From assembly GCA_963971225.1 (NCBI GenBank), contig OZ020267.1, forward strand, positions 5,766,001 to 5,830,000: a stretch of DNA of 64,000 nucleotides, in the 5' to 3' direction. Below the pieces are notes generated by a model. That model searched no databases. It worked only from the letters and a program-made list of their open reading frames with translations, and had not been told where the DNA came from. The position numbers and the translations under genes are program-made. Numbering within the stretch: position 1 is the stretch's first letter; each line of letters opens with the position of its first letter. Origin of the DNA: Melieria omissa (Eukaryota; Arthropoda; Insecta; Diptera; Ulidiidae). This document shows, one piece after another, positions 59,512 through 64,000 of the stretch.

Positions 59512-60233
59512 TTAACCCTTTCGACTCCAAAGTTGCCTGAGTGCAAGTTCACCTATTTGTCATCTTATAGCAAAAGCAACGATTGATTTATGGGTTTAAT
59601 TTAAGTAGGCACCAACAAACTAATATTTTTAGAAGTGAATTCAAAGCCAATTCCAAAAATTTTACTGTTATCCCCAAAATAATTTCCAATGCTTTGCAGC
59701 GATATCAATGAAAGTTTGTGTTCTAATTGAAGTCTACGAATTGGTCGCGTTTGATCAAAACTCTGTTTCTCTAATAATGGTTAAATAAAATCAAAAAGTG
59801 ATAATTTTCTATTTTTGTATATATATTAAGTAATTTTTTTATAATTAAAAATTACAAAATTTATTTAGTACACGGGTGGTTGCGGGAGCCTAGGCCTCAG
59901 TCTCGCGTAAGCGGACAGTCGTGCCAGTCAATTAATAAAATTATTATTATTTATTACAAAATTTATTTATTCCGTTTTAAGCTCAAAAGTAAACTTCGCA
60001 CACGCACTACAAAAGTGACACAACTCAAAATTTTTCATTTTCGGGTTTATGTGTTAATACTGTGCACAATGCATCAATCTACCAATCAGCAAAAGCTCAG
60101 TATATTTTGTTGTTGTTGTTAACTGTGGCAAAAATACAGTTAGGTCTCTCTTCATGTCAGAAGTTTGCTGCTATTTGATCGCTGCAGCTCAATGAAAAAG
60201 AGTAATACTGAGACATAGGAGTCGAAGGGTTAA
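59512..60233. mobile_element. TTAA MITE, family 1 (copy 3), 722 bp, with nested retroposed insert
   Basis: TTAA at 59512-59515 and 60230-60233. Ends CCCTTTCGACTCCAAAGTTG and, on the other strand, CCCTTCGACTCCTATGTCTC. Inverse orientation to the copies at 15634 and 37243. Carries an 85-bp insert at 59868-59952 plus its 17-bp duplication. Confidence 0.85.
59868..59952 (+). mobile_element. 85-bp retroposed sequence with exact 17-bp target duplication
   Basis: The 17-mer ATTACAAAATTTATTTA occurs at 59851-59867 and 59953-59969. The insert begins GTACACGGGTGGTTGCGGGA, is far more GC-rich than its host MITE, and ends in an AATAAAATTATTATTATTT tail. It has no coding capacity. It looks like a very short SINE or the retroposed 3' end of a small RNA. 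Confidence 0.8.
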
Positions 60234-62370
60234 GAATAATCTTGTATTTTTAATTTTGTCAGTGAATCCTCGGACTTTTGTTGCTGTACAGATGTGTATA
60301 GAGCAACATATAAGGTACAATACATCCTAGAAAAATCTGATTTAATTAAAGTTTTATCTCGTACTTTAAAATTCACCATTTCACCGTGGGCACAATAGAT
60401 TTCAGAGTAAATTGCACACAAGAAAAATCCCACTTTGTAATGCGAACACAAATAATAAATATTTAAATATGTTGCGTATACGCCAGGGTGCACCACACAC
60501 ACCGTACAACCGCCGCTGTGTGCCGTGTAACAAAACGTACGTGCAAGGACAAACGCACATCGACATTGCAATACGTATTCAACGTTGCATACAAACCGGA
60601 AAACACAAAAGAACAGAAAAGTGTGCGCGCTTTAATCATACAAAGGGGATATTTGCTGTGTGTAAACTTCAGGAGCACACTCGACCACGACCTAATAACA
60701 GCGAACACACATACTTATATTAGCACATAGGTGTATATATGTATATGTGTATGTAATTTTGTAATGTTGTTGAGTGTGTGTGTGCGTGCATTTGATGAAA
60801 AGAATTTCAAGTTTCGAGCGAACTTCATTACACTCAACAATGGCGTAGCGCGCAAAAATAAGTTGATATGAATTAAAAGAATTTTTCGCATTTTTGTGCA
60901 AATGCACAACAAGACGAATGGGCTGTTGGCAATAAAGAAACACAAACACACACTCACACACACACAGACATTGAAAGGAAAACAATGAAAAGAGAAACAG
61001 CAAACCGAAGAAAGTCGCCACGCACTTTCAGAACATTCCTGGCGCAGGACAAATGTGCCAACATTGACTGTGCGGGCTGTGAATTCCATGCTGCACACAA
61101 AAGAATGCCCAACAAGATGACAAAGGAACAAAAAGAAACAGCAAATTCAAAAACAAAAAAATAATACAAAACAAAATTAAAACGAAAGAAAGAAACAGCA
61201 TAAAACGCAATAAAAAGTAGTAGGACGCAAGCGAGCTCTCGTTGTCGTTCTCGCTGTTGGTCACACACACCCAAACGAGCGTCCAAAGCAGCGGGGCAGG
61301 GCGGCGCCTCGGGCGTGCACGGTGCGCATTTCGTCTGCCATGTCAGTGACATGCTGCGCATTACGTGAGCGATGAGCTGCGACGCGAAGACAACAGATCA
61401 GCGTCTCGGCGGCCAGTTGCGAGAGATGGACCTAAAATTACATTCGCTATCAATAAAAATAATAATAAAAATTTAAATGCGTGCTTAGAGCGCTGATTGA
61501 GCGGCGTGCACTGCCTGAGGTTGTGAAATGTAGACAAAAATTAGGGCGATTTGCTGTGCCAATGTCAAAATGTCGCTCGCTACATTTGCCCAACTTTCTA
61601 GTGTATTTCTGTGTGTGAGTGTGTGTGTGCGTTTGCAATAGAAACTCACTCAAGCGTGAATAAATTTGAAATAATGAAGTATTGGCCTCGCTTAAGCAGG
61701 AAAATGCCACTCGCTCTTCTACCTCTCTCTCTCCGTTTATGCCTTTGCGTTTTGCCTTCCCTACATAAAACAAGCAAGAAATGAGTATATGGCTTGTTTT
61801 ATTTTTTGTTGTTATTTTTTTGTTCTTATTTCTACATTTCTGCAAGCAGATTTTTAACTAAACTTTTGCCAAAGTTGAAAAATGTATGGTAAAGTTTTTA
61901 CTCGCTGCCTACTTGTTGTTGTTGCTGTGAACGTTTTTGTTTCGTCTTATGCAATTTTTGTTGTTGTTGTGGTGCTGACTTTCGTATTTTTTGAATTGAT
62001 GCTTTCACTGGCTCGTTGCTCAGTCTATGGCCGCAAGGTTTTGTGTTGTCTTTATGTTCCTTTTTACGAACTGTCCCTTCCTCCCCCTTCGCTGGACGTT
62101 TATTTCGAAAAGAGAAAAACAATTCAAACAAAGTTGTTGTTGTGTGAAAAAAATATTAACTTCTGAGGAAATTTGTCAGTATTAACTGGGAGCTTTTGGT
62201 GCTTATTTTTTTCAAGCGCAGATTTCTGTGCTGTTTTGGCAAACTTGGGTTTTGTTTTTAATTCCTTAAAAAATAATTTCATTCTTATTCTAAGAAGCAG
62301 CAACTTAAAAGATGAAAAGTCTAAAGGTTTCATTGTTTTTTTTCGCCAAGTGATTTTGCAGCTTTTGTCT
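60234..62370. other. Intron DNA with CA/TG microsatellites, no supported gene
   Basis: (TG)n near 60773-60785, (CA)n near 60940-60965 and (TG)n near 61612-61630. Overlapping hydrophobic frames at 60692-61361 (minus) and 61882-62166 (plus) match nothing recognised. Confidence 0.4.
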
Positions 62371-64000
62371 TAGCAAGTTGCGGCTGTTGTGTGCAACCTT
62401 TTGTTGTTGTTTTGCGTTGTCATTGTCGGTAATTGTTGCTTTAAGCGCAGCAGTTGTTGTTGTTGCTTCTGCTTCTATTCCGGTTTGTAATTGTTTTGTA
62501 ACTGTTTTTAATAAGCAGTTGTTGTTGTTGCTGTTGTTATTGTTAGCACATAATTATTACTGTGGTTATTGTTGTTGTTGTTTTATTGTTTTTGTTGCTG
62601 GGCTGCAAATTTTTAGGTGTTGTTATGGCTCTATAGTATATTTTGTAGTTGTAGACAGATTTTTCAAGCAGTTGTTGCTGTTGTTGTTAGTGTTGTTGTT
62701 AACACATAATTATTTCTGTTGTTGTTGTTATTCTATCGTTTTTGTTGCTGGGCTGCAAATTTTAATTTGTTATTGTTGTACATTATCTCTTGTTGTTGTT
62801 GGGAACGTTATATTTATCGATTGTTGTTGTTACTGTAGACAGACTTTTCAAAATGTGGTTGTTGTTGTTGTTGTAGTGGACACAGGGGTTTTGCTGTTGA
62901 AAAACAAATTTATTCCATTGTTGTTGTAAATATAACAGTTTTTACTGTCGTTTTGTTGTTGCTGTTTTGATGGTTGCAGCATTTCCTTATGTTGTTATTG
63001 TTGTTGTAAGGGTGACAGTGTTTCCTATCGTGATTGTATCTGCTGTTGTTATTGTTGTTGTCAATATGAAATATATTTTCTTATCGTGTTTGTTGTTGCT
63101 GTTGTTACTGTTTCAAAATGTCCTACTGTTGTTATTTTTTTTGTAAATGCAACATTTTTTGCTGTCGTTGTTGTTGTTGCTATTGTAAAGTAGTAAAAGT
63201 GTCCTATTAGTGTTAGTGTTGTTGTAAATAGACAAAATCTTTGCTTTCATTATTGTTGTTGTTGTTGTTATGACTCTTGGAAGTACTATTAATGTTATTG
63301 TTGTTGTAAACACAAAAAAGTATATAGTTTTTTTGATGTTGTTGTTGTAATTGTTACAAAATGTCCTACTGTTGTTATTGTTGTTGTAAATGCAACAGTT
63401 TTTTGCTGTCGTTGTTGTTATTGTTATGGTTAAAAAGTCTCCTATTAGTGTTAGTGTTGTCGTAAATGGGAAACTATTTGCTTTCATTATTGTTGTTGCT
63501 GTTTTTATGACTCTAGTAAGTATTATTATTGTTATTGTTGTTGTAAACACAAAATGTGTATATCGTTTTTATTGATGTTGTTGTCGTAATTGTTACAAAA
63601 TGTCCTACTGTTGTTATTTTTGTTGTAAGTGCAACATTTTTTGCTGTCGTTGTTGTTGTTGCTATCGATATAGTTAAAAAGTGCCCTATTAGTGTCAGTG
63701 TTGTTGTAAATAGAAACATTTTTGCTTTTATTATTGTTGTTGCTGTTGTTATGACTCTAGCAAGTACTATTGTTGTTATTGTTGTTGTAAATGCAACATT
63801 TTTGTAATCGTTTTTATTGATGTTAGTGTTGTTAGTGTTAGAAAATGTCCTATTGTTGTTATTGTTTTTATAAATACAAATTTTTTGTTTTGTTTTTATG
63901 ACTCTGGCTGTACTATTGTTGTTATTATTATTGTAAAAACAAAATTATTTGCTTTAATTTATTTTGTAGCTTTTATTATATATTATAGTTACAACATGTC
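62371..64000. repeat. GTT-rich low-complexity array with ~150- and ~240-bp periods
   Basis: GTTGTTGTTGTT runs dominate. GGCTGCAAATTTT recurs at 62601 and 62751 (150 bp). AAAATGTCCTA recurs at 63115, 63358, 63598 and 63842 (243, 240 and 244 bp), each unit carrying GACTCT, AGTATTATT-like and GTAAACACAAAA blocks. Long Val/Leu/Cys-rich (+) and Asn/Thr-rich (-) frames arise from the triplet. The array runs off the window. Confidence 0.85.

Larger units (their letters stand above)
39686..64000 (-). other. Probable large upstream intron of the receptor gene, open at window end
   Basis: The TM5 exon needs upstream exons for TM1-TM4. No minus-strand frame here shows a DRY/TM3 or a TM1, TM2 or TM4 pattern, and most of the interval is MITEs, tandem arrays, LINE/SINE pieces and AT-rich sequence. 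A short exon could have been missed by eye. Reading it as intron is inference from gene orientation and the absence of the expected exons. Confidence 0.5.

Noticed and set aside
62378..62929. 183-codon hydrophobic Val/Leu/Cys-rich open frame that looks membrane-like
   Set aside because: It is the GTT triplet array read in one frame. The opposite strand gives Asn/Thr runs and there is no family resemblance.

Overview
The window is AT-rich, non-coding, repeat-dense animal DNA. Poly-asparagine-type GTT/CAA runs, (CA)n/(TG)n microsatellites, mariner relics and the only recognisable host gene all point to a higher dipteran, most likely a tephritid-type fruit fly; the family-level call is inference. 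No rRNA, tRNA gene, CRISPR array or bacterial-type operon was seen.

Host gene. One protein-coding gene is supported, on the minus strand: the last two coding exons of a biogenic-amine GPCR, best read as the alpha2-adrenergic-like octopamine receptor (Octalpha2R). The TM5 exon (39527-39685) is joined by a phase-0 intron of 3.7 kb (35801-39526) to a GC-rich terminal exon (34760-35800) that encodes a very long third intracellular loop, TM6, TM7 and the stop. Exons for TM1-TM4 were not found up to base 64000, so the right-hand 24 kb is read as one large upstream intron. The left 34 kb is 3' flank.

Layout. 1-2400: AT-rich with ~125-bp tandem units. 4169-5873: a 1.49-kb almost perfect (TTCAA)n satellite between 36-bp direct repeats. 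7370-9270: degenerate ~290-bp repeats, then a LINE 3' fragment. 10640-12110: an AAGTC-based higher-order minisatellite. 13.5-19 kb: MITEs. 19.5-20 kb: a second LINE 3' fragment with an AACCT tail. 23.1-25.7 kb: inverted repeats, then a mauritiana-like mariner relic broken by two copies of one tRNA-derived SINE, then an RT-C-terminus fragment. 32.8-33.8 kb: a large inverted-repeat element with a second one inside. 36.9-37.9 kb: two TTAA-type MITEs, one carrying a third. 40.4-44.1 kb: a mariner MITE inside a tandem repeat, an internally deleted mariner, and an element rich in GTGTAGAG-type motifs. 47-50 kb: a pogo-like MITE and a piggyBac-like element inside a tandem array. 53.6-54.9 kb: ~275-bp tandem repeats. 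55.5-60.2 kb: a 59-bp hAT-like micro-MITE, a TTAA MITE, a LINE tail, a full-length SINE with a perfect 13-bp target duplication, a mariner fragment, and another TTAA MITE that itself carries an 85-bp retroposed sequence. 62.4-64 kb: a GTT-rich tandem array.

How it fits together. There is no multi-gene pathway here. The interest lies in the insertion record inside and beside a neuronal receptor gene. Several insertions can be checked against uninterrupted paralogous copies in the same window. The SINE 3' end, the LINE 3' ends and their TTAGG-like tails look like a matched retrotransposition pair. TTAA-targeting elements of at least four families have piled up. No previously undescribed gene system was found, and the hydrophobic or low-complexity open frames are explained by simple repeats.
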